From the NCBI RefSeq assembly GCF_024793945.1, contig NZ_JANUSD010000016.1, positions 1 to 64,000 of the forward strand: DNA of 64,000 nt. The letters run 5' to 3'. Of the stretch, positions 7,668 to 17,579 are shown one piece after another. The stretch comes from Emticicia fluvialis. GTDB lineage: Bacteria; Bacteroidota; Bacteroidia; Cytophagales; Spirosomataceae. Below the pieces are notes generated by a model. The model worked only from the letters and a program-made list of their open reading frames with translations. It ran no database searches and was not told the origin of the DNA. Each line of letters begins with the position of its first letter. Positions within the stretch are counted from its first letter, which is position 1. Position numbers and translations under genes: made by a program.

Positions 7668-10600
7668 TCAATATACAATATCTACAAATATTATTAGAGA
7701 TGAGAATAGAGACCTCATCTATCACCCTACTCCTAATTCAATAAGAGTAGTAAATCAAATTGGCAATGACTTCAAAAAAGGTTTACGTTCTTTTAATGTG
7801 ATTGGTGCTTATGGTACTGGAAAATCTTCATTTTTATGGGCTTTCGAACAAAGCTTAAATAAAAAAAAACCTTTTTTTAATATTAATTTAGTTTCAAGTC
7901 CATCAGTTAAAATTATAAACTTTATAGGTGAATATAAATCTATTACAGAGTCATTTGCCGAATATTTTAATGTAGTTGAAGTTCAAAGCAAACCACAACA
8001 CATTTTATCAGAGATATACAATCAATACCATGATTTAGGCAAAAAGAATCCATTATTAATACTAGTTATTGATGAATTAGGCAAATTCTTAGAGTACGCA
8101 GCTCAGCATGAACCTGAAAAAGAGCTATATTTCATACAACAACTAACAGAATTTGTAAACAATTCTGATTTTAACATTTGCCTACTTACTACCCTACATC
8201 AAAACTTTGACGGTTATGCATTTTCTCTGACAAGTACTCAAAGGCTTGAATGGACAAAAGTTAAGGGTAGATTTAGAGAAATCACATTTAATGAACCAGT
8301 TGAACAATTATTATTTTTGGCTGCTGAACATATAAATAGTCAAACAAATGATGAGACTGTTATTGAAGAAGTCAAAAAGGCACTTAAAGTTGCTAAAAGT
8401 ACAAAAGCATTCAACTTAGATAATGATTTAGCTGTTAAAATCGCTAATAAATTACATCCATTAGATTTATTGGCAGCTAGTGTACTTACGATGTGCCTTC
8501 AGAGATATGGACAAAATGAGAGGTCATTATTCTCTTTTTTAGAATCTACTGACCATACAAGTTTAACAAAAGTTAGAATTTCAGCAAAGAACCCTTTTTA
8601 CAATATAGCTAACATTTACGATTATTTAATATTCAATTTTTATTCATTCATTAATAGTAAAAATAATCCTGATTTTTTAGCTTGGACAAGTATTAGGAAT
8701 GCATTAGATAATATAGAACGTTCATTTGATAATAATTTAGAAGATTATGATAAACTAATTAAAGCGATTGGTTTACTAGCACTTCTAGCGCCAAAGGGCT
8801 CTATTTTGGATGAGGATTTCTTGACCAATTATTCAAAAACTTGTTTAGGAGTTAAAACACCTGGGCTTCTGATACATGATTTAGAGCAAAAAAAACTTAT
8901 TCTATATAGGAATTACAATACACGCTTTATACTTTTTGAAGGTACAGACCTTGATATACAATTAGCACTAAATGAAGCTGGAAATAAAGTTAACAATATT
9001 GGTGATGTTGTGACACTGATAAAAAAATATTATCAGTTACCTTCAATATTTGCAAAGATGTATTCTTATGCAAATGGTACCCCTAGGATATTTGATTATA
9101 ATATATCAGATACCCCTATTAACATTATTCCTACAGGCGAAATTGATGGATTTATTAATCTAATTTTCAATGAGAAACTGACAATATTCGAGGTTAAACA
9201 AAAATCTCTATTACAAGAGGAAGCAATAATTTATGGTTATTACCATAATGCAAAGAAAATTAAAGAACAGCTATTTGAAATTGAGAAGACACAAAAAGTA
9301 ATAGAAGAAAACAAAGAGGATAAGGTAGCATGGAGAGAACTACAGAATGTATTACTTCATCATAAGAACCTCTTAAATCATTACATAATTGATGGACATT
9401 ATAATGGAGAAGTAACTTGGGTTTTTAAAGGTCACGAAAGAAAAATAAAGAGTCAAAAAGAGTTAAATAAGCTAGTATCTTACGCTTGTCTAACAGTTTA
9501 TACTGCTACTCCATTATTTAAAAATGAATTAGTTAATCGACATAAGATTTCAGCTTCAATTCACTCTGCTAAAAAGAACTACTTTAAAGCACTTGTAAAT
9601 AATTGGAGTGAATTAGATTTGGGGTTTTCAAAAGATAAGTTTCCTCCAGAAAAAACGATTTACTTAACTTTGTTGAAAAATAATGGAATTGATACAACTT
9701 TAAAAAGGTTAGATGATGTATCAATAAATACAGAGAATAATTTTTTACCATTGTGGGAATACTCAATTGATTTTTTAGAAACATCAAAGGTTTCTAAGAG
9801 AAAGATATCAGAGTTAAGTACTAATCTAGGTAAAAGGCCATTTAAAATTAAACAAGGTTTAATTGATTTTTGGATACCTAGTTTTCTATTTATGACAAGA
9901 ACTGATTACGCTTTATTTAGCGAAAATGGATATATTCCAATGTTAAATGAAGAAGTACTTGAATTAATAACCAAGTATCCTGATAAATATGAATTAAAAG
10001 CATTTTCAGTAGATGGAATAAAACTTGATATTTTTAATAGTTACCGAATATTATTAAATCAAACAACTCAAGAGGAAATTTCAAATGATACTTTTATTGA
10101 AACTATTAGGCCCTTCTTAACTTTTTATAAAAATTTACCAGATTATTCAAAGAATACAAAGAGGCTTGAAAAAGAAACCTTAGCAATAAGAAATGCTATT
10201 GCAAATTCTAAAGACCCTGAGCAAACTTTTTTTGCTGACTTTCCAACAGCACTGGGATATAGTTTAGAAAAATTACAGAATTCAAATGAAGATTTACAGG
10301 ATTATACTTCTAAACTTCAAAATGCAATTCGTGAATTGAGAACATCCTATGAAGCACTAGTAAATAGATTAGAAGTATTTATTCAAGATGAAATTATTGG
10401 TGAGAAAGTAGAGTTTGAAATTTATAAATCGTTATTACAAGGGAGGTATCAAAAATTAAAAAAACATTTATTATTACATAACCAAAAAACCTTTATTCAA
10501 AGAATTGATTCTCAACTTGATGATAAAAAAGCCTGGTTAAACTCTATAACTCAGGCATTGATTGGGAATTCTTTGGAAAAATTGAAAGACCCAGAAGAAG

Positions 10601-10878
10601 AATTACTATATGAAAAATTCAAATCCATGATTTTGGATATTGATAGTTTAACAAAAATCTCTAAATCAGATTTCTCTGAAGAAAAAGAAGAAATTGTAAG
10701 TGTTGAGATAAATTCTTTCAGCGATGGTAATAGTAAAAAATTGATTAGATTGCCTAAAAGTAAAAATACAGTGATAAAGCATTTAGAGGAAACAATACTC
10801 GTTGCATTATCTAATGATAAATCTGCCAATATTGCTGCATTGACAAACATTTTAAAAGAACTATTAAAAAATGAGTAA
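7654..10878 (+). CDS. Large P-loop ATPase, SspC-like
   Basis: A 1074-residue protein with Walker A GAYGTGKSS (51-59) and Walker B LILVIDELGKFLEY (135-148). The rest is long, helical and charged, with coiled-coil stretches near 860-920. The middle gene of sspBCD cassettes is a large ATPase thought to power or regulate backbone sulfur incorporation, and this gene occupies that place. It overlaps both neighbours (14 and 8 bases). The arrangement of an ATPase beside a DUF4007 protein and a PAPS-reductase-like enzyme is a better guide than sequence alone. BREX-type or other large defence ATPases remain an alternative. Confidence 0.75.
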   Translation: MPQNNQYTISTNIIRDENRDLIYHPTPNSIRVVNQIGNDFKKGLRSFNVIGAYGTGKSSFLWAFEQSLNKKKPFFNINLVSSPSVKIINFIGEYKSITESFAEYFNVVEVQSKPQHILSEIYNQYHDLGKKNPLLILVIDELGKFLEYAAQHEPEKELYFIQQLTEFVNNSDFNICLLTTLHQNFDGYAFSLTSTQRLEWTKVKGRFREITFNEPVEQLLFLAAEHINSQTNDETVIEEVKKALKVAKSTKAFNLDNDLAVKIANKLHPLDLLAASVLTMCLQRYGQNERSLFSFLESTDHTSLTKVRISAKNPFYNIANIYDYLIFNFYSFINSKNNPDFLAWTSIRNALDNIERSFDNNLEDYDKLIKAIGLLALLAPKGSILDEDFLTNYSKTCLGVKTPGLLIHDLEQKKLILYRNYNTRFILFEGTDLDIQLALNEAGNKVNNIGDVVTLIKKYYQLPSIFAKMYSYANGTPRIFDYNISDTPINIIPTGEIDGFINLIFNEKLTIFEVKQKSLLQEEAIIYGYYHNAKKIKEQLFEIEKTQKVIEENKEDKVAWRELQNVLLHHKNLLNHYIIDGHYNGEVTWVFKGHERKIKSQKELNKLVSYACLTVYTATPLFKNELVNRHKISASIHSAKKNYFKALVNNWSELDLGFSKDKFPPEKTIYLTLLKNNGIDTTLKRLDDVSINTENNFLPLWEYSIDFLETSKVSKRKISELSTNLGKRPFKIKQGLIDFWIPSFLFMTRTDYALFSENGYIPMLNEEVLELITKYPDKYELKAFSVDGIKLDIFNSYRILLNQTTQEEISNDTFIETIRPFLTFYKNLPDYSKNTKRLEKETLAIRNAIANSKDPEQTFFADFPTALGYSLEKLQNSNEDLQDYTSKLQNAIRELRTSYEALVNRLEVFIQDEIIGEKVEFEIYKSLLQGRYQKLKKHLLLHNQKTFIQRIDSQLDDKKAWLNSITQALIGNSLEKLKDPEEELLYEKFKSMILDIDSLTKISKSDFSEEKEEIVSVEINSFSDGNSKKLIRLPKSKNTVIKHLEETILVALSNDKSANIAALTNILKELLKNE

Positions 10879-11974
10879 AGTAAGACATGTGCTTGGTATA
10901 TCTGGGGGAAAAGATAGCGCAGCTTTGGCGATATACATGAAAAAAAAACATCCTGAACTAGATATTGAATATTACACTGCCGATACAGGAAAAGAGCTTG
11001 ATGAAACATATAAACTCATTGATAATCTTGAAATATATTTAGGAAAAAAAATCATACGATTAGCAGGAGCTGAAAATAGTCCTGAATTACCATTTGACCA
11101 TTTCCTGAAAATGTATGGGGGTTATTTGCCATCATCTAATTCAAGATGGTGTACAAAAAAATTAAAGTTAGAACCATTTGAAAAATTTGTAGGTAATGAC
11201 CCTGTAATTTCTTATGTTGGAATAAGAGGCGATGAAGATAGAGAAGGCTATATTTCAAAAAAAAGTAACATACAGTCAATTTTCCCTTTTCGCAAAAATA
11301 TATGGAGTGAAGATGTAATTTCAAAAGTACTTTCCAACAATCATATTAATAAAGTCTTAGCAATACTAAAGACACTTCCGTCAAATGAAAAAACATTACG
11401 TTTGAAAGAGATTGTAGGAACCCCTCTCTCATTATCTTATAATTTACATCAAAAACTAAATCAATTATTAGATATAAGTATTAAAGATTTTAACAAAATA
11501 GTATTTACTTACATTCAATCTACAGAGTATCCATTAGCCACAGAATCTTTCTTCCCTTTACTTGATAATGAAGAAGTATTAATTAGAGATGATATATTCA
11601 GAATACTAGAAACAAGTGGGGTTGGTGTACCTCAATATTATAAAGAAGTAGCATTTGAAGTAAATGAAAAAAAAGGTTCGTATGCTAGAAGTCGGTCTGG
11701 ATGCTTCTTTTGCTTTTACCAACAAAAAATAGAATGGGTGTGGTTGTATGAACAACATCCAGAACTATTTTCAAAAGCTATGGCATATGAACGAGATGGA
11801 TATACTTGGATTCAAGATGAACCCTTGTCAGAACTTATAAAGCCTGAAAGAATAGAAAGGATTAAAGAAGAGTACATTAAAAGAACTCAAAGAAAGAATA
11901 AATCACAATCTCATTACTTGCTTGACATTCTCGCAGATGCAGAGGAAGAAGGCTGTGCAAGTTGTTTTATATAA
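10871..11974 (+). CDS. PAPS reductase-like sulfurtransferase, SspD/DndC-like
   Basis: A 367-residue member of the adenine-nucleotide alpha-hydrolase fold. The PP-loop SGGKDS lies at 11-16, SRWCTKKLKLEPFEKF at 91-106 (Cys94 is a candidate catalytic residue), and a C-terminal GCFFC (Cys278, Cys281) is followed by a Glu-Trp of the family. DndC and SspD use ATP to activate the DNA phosphate for sulfur insertion. The central 160 residues are an insertion not needed for the core fold. The gene overlaps the SspC-like gene by 8 bases and is followed after 6 bases by a membrane-protein gene. Confidence 0.85.
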   Translation: MSKVRHVLGISGGKDSAALAIYMKKKHPELDIEYYTADTGKELDETYKLIDNLEIYLGKKIIRLAGAENSPELPFDHFLKMYGGYLPSSNSRWCTKKLKLEPFEKFVGNDPVISYVGIRGDEDREGYISKKSNIQSIFPFRKNIWSEDVISKVLSNNHINKVLAILKTLPSNEKTLRLKEIVGTPLSLSYNLHQKLNQLLDISIKDFNKIVFTYIQSTEYPLATESFFPLLDNEEVLIRDDIFRILETSGVGVPQYYKEVAFEVNEKKGSYARSRSGCFFCFYQQKIEWVWLYEQHPELFSKAMAYERDGYTWIQDEPLSELIKPERIERIKEEYIKRTQRKNKSQSHYLLDILADAEEEGCASCFI

Positions 11975-11980
11975 ACTAAA

Positions 11981-12679
11981 ATGGACCAAGTCAAAAGCTT
12001 TTTTGATTCATTCAAAGAATTTATTTGGGATATAATAGGTTATCTCCTTCCAGGTAGTTATCTTCTTATCTTACTTCAATATGTAATTTATCCCATTTAT
12101 TTAATTGAAGTTAATAAACTAAATAATTTGATTCCAAATTTTCACTCATATTCTTTTATCATTTTAGCATATATACTAGGTCATGGTGCTTATGGTCTAG
12201 GACTAATTAAAGAAGAAATACTTAGGCGCTGTTCATATATTACATATAAGGAGAAAATTGAAGAAACAGTCTCTCATAAAAAACCCTTCTTAATAGCTAA
12301 AAAACTTATTGTTAAAAATCTAACGGAAAACGGTCTAGATGAAAATTTTGACTCGGCAACAGTAAAAGATATAAGAAATATTATCATGAGTTACTATCCA
12401 GAATATAACCAAAAAGTTTATTCATTTACATTTAGATCAGAACTTTCAAATCAGGCAGGAAATATTTCTTTCCTAATTGGAATATTTGGTATTCTATTTA
12501 GCATTTTAAATAACTCTTTTAGTTTTTTCCAACTGTTTCAAAGTGATGTAATTCATGTAATATTATATATATGCTTGATATGTTCGTACTTATTCTTTAG
12601 GCAAACTAGGAATAGATTTTATAAAATCTCTTTAGAATTACCATTTTCAATATACACAGCCTCAGAAATAAAAAAATGA
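11981..12679 (+). CDS. Four-helix membrane protein of the Ssp operon
   Basis: A 232-residue protein with hydrophobic segments near residues 17-42, 56-75, 158-180 and 190-206. A charged loop of about 80 residues lies between helices 2 and 3. I recognise no family. It starts 6 bases behind the SspD-like gene and overlaps the next gene by ATGA, so it belongs to the same transcript. Joined to a nucleotide-processing enzyme, it could be a membrane effector of the defence system; this is inference. Confidence 0.75.
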   Translation: MDQVKSFFDSFKEFIWDIIGYLLPGSYLLILLQYVIYPIYLIEVNKLNNLIPNFHSYSFIILAYILGHGAYGLGLIKEEILRRCSYITYKEKIEETVSHKKPFLIAKKLIVKNLTENGLDENFDSATVKDIRNIIMSYYPEYNQKVYSFTFRSELSNQAGNISFLIGIFGILFSILNNSFSFFQLFQSDVIHVILYICLICSYLFFRQTRNRFYKISLELPFSIYTASEIKK

Positions 12680-13068
12680 GTTATTTACCAAAAATATTTT
12701 TATCCGGAGGATTAAGTAGTGATTGGCAATCTAATGTTAAATCCTCAATAGGAGATAAAGCCATATTTTTTAATCCACGTGAGCACAGATTAGAAAAACC
12801 TGATTATTATTCAACTTGGGATATTCACTTCATAAAAGAATGCGATATAATATTTGCTTACATGGAAGCAACAAATCCTTCAGGATACGGACTAGCATTT
12901 GAGTTAGGTATGGCTTATGCTCTCAACAAAACAATAATTCTTATTGATGAGAAATCTAGTTCTGATGTATTATTTGAAAGATATTTTAAAATTACGTATA
13001 GACCTTCTGGAGTAGTAATTAATAGTCTTAATGAAGGTATTGAATATCTAAAAAGGTTTTTAGTCTAA
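12676..13068 (+). CDS. Nucleoside 2-deoxyribosyltransferase-like protein
   Basis: A 130-residue protein with the compact Rossmann-like fold of nucleoside 2-deoxyribosyltransferases. It has IFLSGG at 7-12, CDIIFAYMEATNPSGYG at 56-72 and FELGMAYALNKTIILI at 75-90, where Glu76 is the expected nucleophile. Relatives cleave N-glycosidic bonds in nucleosides or nucleotides, and the fold is related to TIR NADases. It overlaps the membrane-protein gene by four bases and is the last gene of the plus-strand defence operon, facing the DndB-like gene across 25 bases. Confidence 0.8.
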   Translation: MSYLPKIFLSGGLSSDWQSNVKSSIGDKAIFFNPREHRLEKPDYYSTWDIHFIKECDIIFAYMEATNPSGYGLAFELGMAYALNKTIILIDEKSSSDVLFERYFKITYRPSGVVINSLNEGIEYLKRFLV

Positions 13069-13093
13069 GAGTATGGATTGTTTTCCTGTTAAC

Positions 13094-14347
13094 TCATTTT
13101 ATCTCCATTAAAACGTCAGAGACATTTTGACCATCAAAATTTATTGCATGTGCGTATTTTTGAATTAATGATTCTTTTTCAGTGGCTTTCAGTAAATCCT
13201 GCTGATATATATAAATTAAAATTTGTTTTGTGAGTGTTTTATTACCCATTATCATTGTTTTATTATAATCATTCCATAAAACCTGTCGCCAGGGTATTTG
13301 GTTTATAGTAAAATCAAGTTTGGAAAATTTATTAAATATCCATTCAAAAGGTTTCTCAGTTCGTTTATTGATTTCAATAACGGATTGAATAAAAGGGAAA
13401 AGACCAACAGGTCTAAAAAGAAGATTTCCACCATTTATATTATTTCTATATTTCTCTGCAGGACGTAATGATTTATCGCTAGCGAAATTCGTTAATATTT
13501 CAGATGAATCTAAAAGCTTATTCCAAAAGTAGAAACAGAAATCTAAAAAAGCTTGTACGTCTTCTTCATCAGGTCTTATTTTCAAAAATTCTTCGAATGA
13601 TTTTGAATCTCTAGATGGCTTAGGTCTATAAGATTTTTGAATTTTTCTAAAACATTTTAATAACTCCCTATTACACTCATATAGTGTAATAATTGAAGTA
13701 AAAGAATCTTTATCATCATTGGCAATAGCTTTATTTTTACTTTTTGTTACTTTTTTACCGGTAAACAAAGGATGTAATTCTAGCAAATCTCTTGTTACTA
13801 TTGCTATAGAATCATCCTCATCTAAAGCTATTATATCATCCATAGTAACTGGTTTTGCATATCTATTTAGAGTAGAAAAAAGCCTTCTTGTCCTTTTTAA
13901 ACCATTCTCATCATTTTTATGCCCAATGAAAATAACTGAAACTTTCATATTGGCCAAAGATGGGTTTTCTGCTAACGCTGCTTTTATGCCTTCAACTCTA
14001 TGCTGTCCATCAACAGGGAAAATTTTATGTTGTGAAGGAAAATCTAATAAACCAATTTGATAAGTCTCAAAGTTATCGTATTTAACTTCTATCTCAATCC
14101 ATTCAGGATAATCATTATATACAGCCAATACCAAAGAATTAAAGAAGAATTCTGACTGATTCAAAATATATGTCTTTATACTTACAAAATTCTTTGATAT
14201 ACTTCTTTGTATAAGTTCTCTCAAACTTTCAGATTTATGCAATTCATCATCTACTCTAGAGACATGATCATTAACTTGTTGAAAAGTTAGAGTTGAAATA
14301 TAATACTCCCAATTACCAATTTTACCTCTGATTGCGGGAATTTTCAT
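13094..14347 (-). CDS. DGQHR-domain protein, DndB-like
   Basis: A 417-residue protein with the signature DGQHR at 113-117 inside KIFPVDGQHRVEGIKAAL. This defines the DGQHR family that includes DndB, the regulator of DNA phosphorothioation operons. The TRRLFSTLNRYAKPV block near residues 153-167 is also typical. In known systems DndB represses or tunes modification and binds ATP and DNA. Here it is the last gene of the minus-strand operon and overlaps the upstream gene by ATGA. A nuclease role, as for other DGQHR/ParB-like proteins, cannot be excluded. Confidence 0.85.
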   Translation of the reverse strand: MKIPAIRGKIGNWEYYISTLTFQQVNDHVSRVDDELHKSESLRELIQRSISKNFVSIKTYILNQSEFFFNSLVLAVYNDYPEWIEIEVKYDNFETYQIGLLDFPSQHKIFPVDGQHRVEGIKAALAENPSLANMKVSVIFIGHKNDENGLKRTRRLFSTLNRYAKPVTMDDIIALDEDDSIAIVTRDLLELHPLFTGKKVTKSKNKAIANDDKDSFTSIITLYECNRELLKCFRKIQKSYRPKPSRDSKSFEEFLKIRPDEEDVQAFLDFCFYFWNKLLDSSEILTNFASDKSLRPAEKYRNNINGGNLLFRPVGLFPFIQSVIEINKRTEKPFEWIFNKFSKLDFTINQIPWRQVLWNDYNKTMIMGNKTLTKQILIYIYQQDLLKATEKESLIQKYAHAINFDGQNVSDVLMEIK

Positions 14348-14874
14348 AAATTAAATGCTTTAACTGCTTCTTTTGTTTCTTTATCTGGTATTTCATCATT
14401 CATAGGGAGCAATAATGAATTTATTAATTTCTTTTCTAAATCAACAATACATATATTATTTTCTAAAACTAAAAATGCTAAATATAATTCTTTACTCCAA
14501 TATTTAAACATTCTAGTAATTTTTGGCCTTTCATCATCCTTAGAAAACTTTGTAAAATATTCTCGTACTCTTTTCCTTAGATTTTGACCCTCTGTTAATT
14601 GGGCTCTCCCTACGTAAAAAGGCAACTCAGAAATGCCAGAAATTTGATTACAATTTACATAAAATAAATACAAACCTCCTTTGTCATTAGGTACCTTACT
14701 TATATCAATATTAAGATCATCTCCATCATCATTCAGGTACTTTATTACTTTCCACTTGTTGAATTTTATATCCAAACTATCTATATCCCATTTTTCCCAT
14801 AAGATAGGCGAAGGATAATAAGAAATATTTCTCAGCAAAAGATGTTCTCCAAGTTCGAAAGCAGTTTGTTTCAT
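14344..14874 (-). CDS. GIY-YIG-like nuclease fold protein
   Basis: A 176-residue protein. GGLYLFYV at 66-73 and PFYVGRA at 85-91 match the GIY and YIG strands. LRKRVREYF at 99-107 supplies the expected Arg of the catalytic helix, and EKKLINSLLLPMND near 145-159 could give the metal-binding Glu and Asn. This points to a metal-dependent DNA endonuclease. The first 55 residues form a separate N-terminal part I do not recognise. It lies between the 163-residue unknown gene (22 bases upstream) and the DndB-like gene (4-base overlap), so it is a candidate cleavage subunit. Confidence 0.7.
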   Translation of the reverse strand: MKQTAFELGEHLLLRNISYYPSPILWEKWDIDSLDIKFNKWKVIKYLNDDGDDLNIDISKVPNDKGGLYLFYVNCNQISGISELPFYVGRAQLTEGQNLRKRVREYFTKFSKDDERPKITRMFKYWSKELYLAFLVLENNICIVDLEKKLINSLLLPMNDEIPDKETKEAVKAFNL

Positions 14875-14896
14875 TTCTTAAACAAAAAATACATAA

Positions 14897-15388
14897 TTAG
14901 TCAAGTAAATCAATAAAGCAATTCTCATTTTGTAAGAAAAAAGAAGGTTCTTCCTCTCTTTTCGCTCTAATTATATCAAAACCTCCATTGGCATAGTCTT
15001 CCAATAAACTACGTAACTCAGTAATTTTTTTCTCTATTTTTTCTTCTTCGAGATTTTCTAACTCATGGAAATCAACCCCTGATTTACTCAATACTCCCAT
15101 TATTACATAATCAGTTATATCTTGTGGTTGCCAAGCTCTCATTTCTATAAATTTACTTTTTTCTGTGCCATAAGCAATTGGCACTTTATAGTCTTTCTTC
15201 AATCCTAGTAAAGCAGCATACATATACATTTCGTAGCGAGTAGAGAAATACTTTCCTTGTTTCCATCTTGTTTCCTCACTACTTGTTCCTGCTTTCCCAC
15301 CTTGTTCTATAGTAAAATCCAGTATCAATTGATAATATTGGTTATCATATTCTGGAGCTCTATCTTTTATACGTTTAAGTAATTCCAT
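14897..15388 (-). CDS. Unknown 163-residue protein of the defence operon
   Basis: I do not recognise this protein. It is soluble, helical and rich in Glu, Lys and Tyr. Its most distinctive segment is RYEMYMYAALLGLKKDYKVP (residues 51-70), followed by a Trp-containing turn (RAWQPQDITDYVIMGVL). A C-terminal acidic helix precedes EEEPSFFLQNENCFIDLLD. The ATG follows one base behind the stop of the Rad50-like ATPase gene, so it is translated with it and may be its partner. It does not look like DndE by length or sequence that I can recall. Confidence 0.7.
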   Translation of the reverse strand: MELLKRIKDRAPEYDNQYYQLILDFTIEQGGKAGTSSEETRWKQGKYFSTRYEMYMYAALLGLKKDYKVPIAYGTEKSKFIEMRAWQPQDITDYVIMGVLSKSGVDFHELENLEEEKIEKKITELRSLLEDYANGGFDIIRAKREEEPSFFLQNENCFIDLLD

Positions 15389-15389
15389 T

Positions 15390-17579
15390 TCAGTTTAACT
15401 TTTCAATATTAGTAGATAAGCTATTTCTATTACTTCTTATATTTTCTTGTATTGATGGGGTAATCAAATACACCTTGCCGAGTTTAATTTCAGTATCAGT
15501 AAGCAATTGTTTTCTAAGAGATAGGTTTTTATAAAACTCTTTGCTCATTATTATACTTTGTCTGTACACCTTACTTACAGTTTTACAAAACCCAATTGTA
15601 TAATCTTCTCCAAAAACAGACATAGGTGCATCTGTAATTAATGTATATAAATCTGTATCTCTTGAACCCTGACGGGCTGAGATAATAGCCATAATTGTTG
15701 CAAGTTTAATAAGAATAATATTACCTGTATTAAGTTGCAGCAGTACATTTCCTTTCTCATCTACTAATTCTGGCATATAATTTTTTCCATTACTTAACTC
15801 TTTTAACTTTATAACTCCTCTGGAAGACATATTTTCTTGTGTCATTTCCATGTAATGCTTGTTCGCCTCTACTTCCAACATTTTCACCAACTTACTGAAT
15901 ACTCGTTTCCTAGTTGAATGTGCTACTTGGTAAAACTCTTCTAAGACTTTAACCTTTTCTAATAAATATGCAGGGATTTCTCCTATTACTAGCTTATTTA
16001 ACTCTGCTTCTATTTTCGCCAAATCTTCCCTTTTTTTTGATACAATATTTGCGTTTGAAGTAATTTCAGCAATTGAACGCTTAACCAATTCATTCTGGGC
16101 AAGATACTCATTCAATAAATTATTTGCTTGACTAACATTCAATGAAGCATTTACTATTAAGCTATTTTTTTCGGATTCTATTTTACTCAACTCTTCTGAT
16201 AGCGATTTTCTCCTTTTATCAAGTCTTTTCAGCCTCCTAAAAATTGATGCGATATTATCATCAATATCTTTAATATTATGACTCAACCCAAGTCCATTAT
16301 GATATAGTTTTTTCAAATCACCACTAAAGTTATGTGTCGTTATTTCCGTATCCTCTAATGTCTTTATTTTCATTTTAGAACGGTCCATAAGCTCTTTGAT
16401 TTTCAGCCAAGGCTCTGATTCTTTTAAAGCTTCTCTATCACAAACTAAACATTTTTCAATACTTAACATGTGTTCAAGATGTATTGGCTCTGGAACATCT
16501 ATTGGCAACCTTGCTTGTAATTCTACTAGTAAAGCATTTTCAGCATCTAATTTGGCTTGAATACTAGCTTCATTTTGCAACTTTTTCCTTTCGAATTCAC
16601 CATAAATTTTGCTATAATCCTCAAAGAGTTTTTCGGTTCCTTTTAAGATCCATTTATCTGTAAACATGCGTTTATGTAAACTCTTTTGTTCATCATTATA
16701 TTCTTCCTGAACCTCAATCAAGTTTTTTTCAATCGAGTTTCTTCTTGCTTCTATCTCACGTATATTTTTTGCATCTGTTAGTTGATTTAACAGAGTTTCT
16801 GATTTTTCTTCAGCTGTTGCTAAATTATCTTTTATCTGAAGTTCTAGAAGTTCGAGTGCTTTTATTCTTCCCAAGAGATTTTGTCTTTCTACTTCTAATC
16901 TTTCACTTTCACCTTTATTACTACTTAAATCACGTTGTTTTTTATTAAATTCCCTGGAGGATGATTCTTTTAAACCTTGTGCAATGTCAATAATTTTATC
17001 AAATCGAGTTATATTTGATAAAGTATTAATTGCTTGTGTTAATGTATCACTTTTATTAAAGTCAATAATAGATTCGACTTGTTCTCCTTGAAACCACATA
17101 TATGGTTTAATGTTGTCAGGCAAAATATTATCTTTGATTCTTTTGACTTCTTCTTTCTCTATTACTTCTCTTGCAGTTAAAAAAGAAAGTTCTTTAAACC
17201 ATATTATTTCTTCACTATCCTGATCTTCTTTAATGGTTTCCCCTGATTTATTGACAGTGTATCGTCTTTCTAAGATATAAACGCTATCTTTTTCAGTATT
17301 CCGAAAAGTAAGTATTACAGATGCAGTTATACTACCATCTTCCTGTTCTTTTATAGCTTTATCTGAAACTATAAGCCGTTTAAGTGTACTAGTTTCAGCA
17401 AATTTCTTTATAGAAGTATCAAAGCATCTATTATACATTACCCAATAGAATGCATCGTATAACTTTGACTTGCCATAACCATTATCGCCAATGATAACAT
17501 TTATGCCTTCAGTAAATTCAAATTTATTCGTGCCAGCATAACACATGAAATTGGTTAATTCTATGCTTTCTAGTATCAT
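15390..17579 (-). CDS. SMC/Rad50-like ATPase, DndD-like
   Basis: A 729-residue ABC-type ATPase split by coiled coils. Walker A is GDNGYGKSK (31-39). A long coiled coil is interrupted by CLVCD (around 377-381), which resembles a Rad50 zinc hook. A second coiled coil leads to the signature-like LNTGNIILIKLATIMAIISA and a Walker B region LITDAPMSVFGED. DndD and RecN/Rad50 families share this layout. In phosphorothioation systems such ATPases drive DNA conformational change or nicking. It overlaps the 72-residue gene by ATGA and abuts the 163-residue gene. Confidence 0.85.
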   Translation of the reverse strand: MILESIELTNFMCYAGTNKFEFTEGINVIIGDNGYGKSKLYDAFYWVMYNRCFDTSIKKFAETSTLKRLIVSDKAIKEQEDGSITASVILTFRNTEKDSVYILERRYTVNKSGETIKEDQDSEEIIWFKELSFLTAREVIEKEEVKRIKDNILPDNIKPYMWFQGEQVESIIDFNKSDTLTQAINTLSNITRFDKIIDIAQGLKESSSREFNKKQRDLSSNKGESERLEVERQNLLGRIKALELLELQIKDNLATAEEKSETLLNQLTDAKNIREIEARRNSIEKNLIEVQEEYNDEQKSLHKRMFTDKWILKGTEKLFEDYSKIYGEFERKKLQNEASIQAKLDAENALLVELQARLPIDVPEPIHLEHMLSIEKCLVCDREALKESEPWLKIKELMDRSKMKIKTLEDTEITTHNFSGDLKKLYHNGLGLSHNIKDIDDNIASIFRRLKRLDKRRKSLSEELSKIESEKNSLIVNASLNVSQANNLLNEYLAQNELVKRSIAEITSNANIVSKKREDLAKIEAELNKLVIGEIPAYLLEKVKVLEEFYQVAHSTRKRVFSKLVKMLEVEANKHYMEMTQENMSSRGVIKLKELSNGKNYMPELVDEKGNVLLQLNTGNIILIKLATIMAIISARQGSRDTDLYTLITDAPMSVFGEDYTIGFCKTVSKVYRQSIIMSKEFYKNLSLRKQLLTDTEIKLGKVYLITPSIQENIRSNRNSLSTNIEKLN

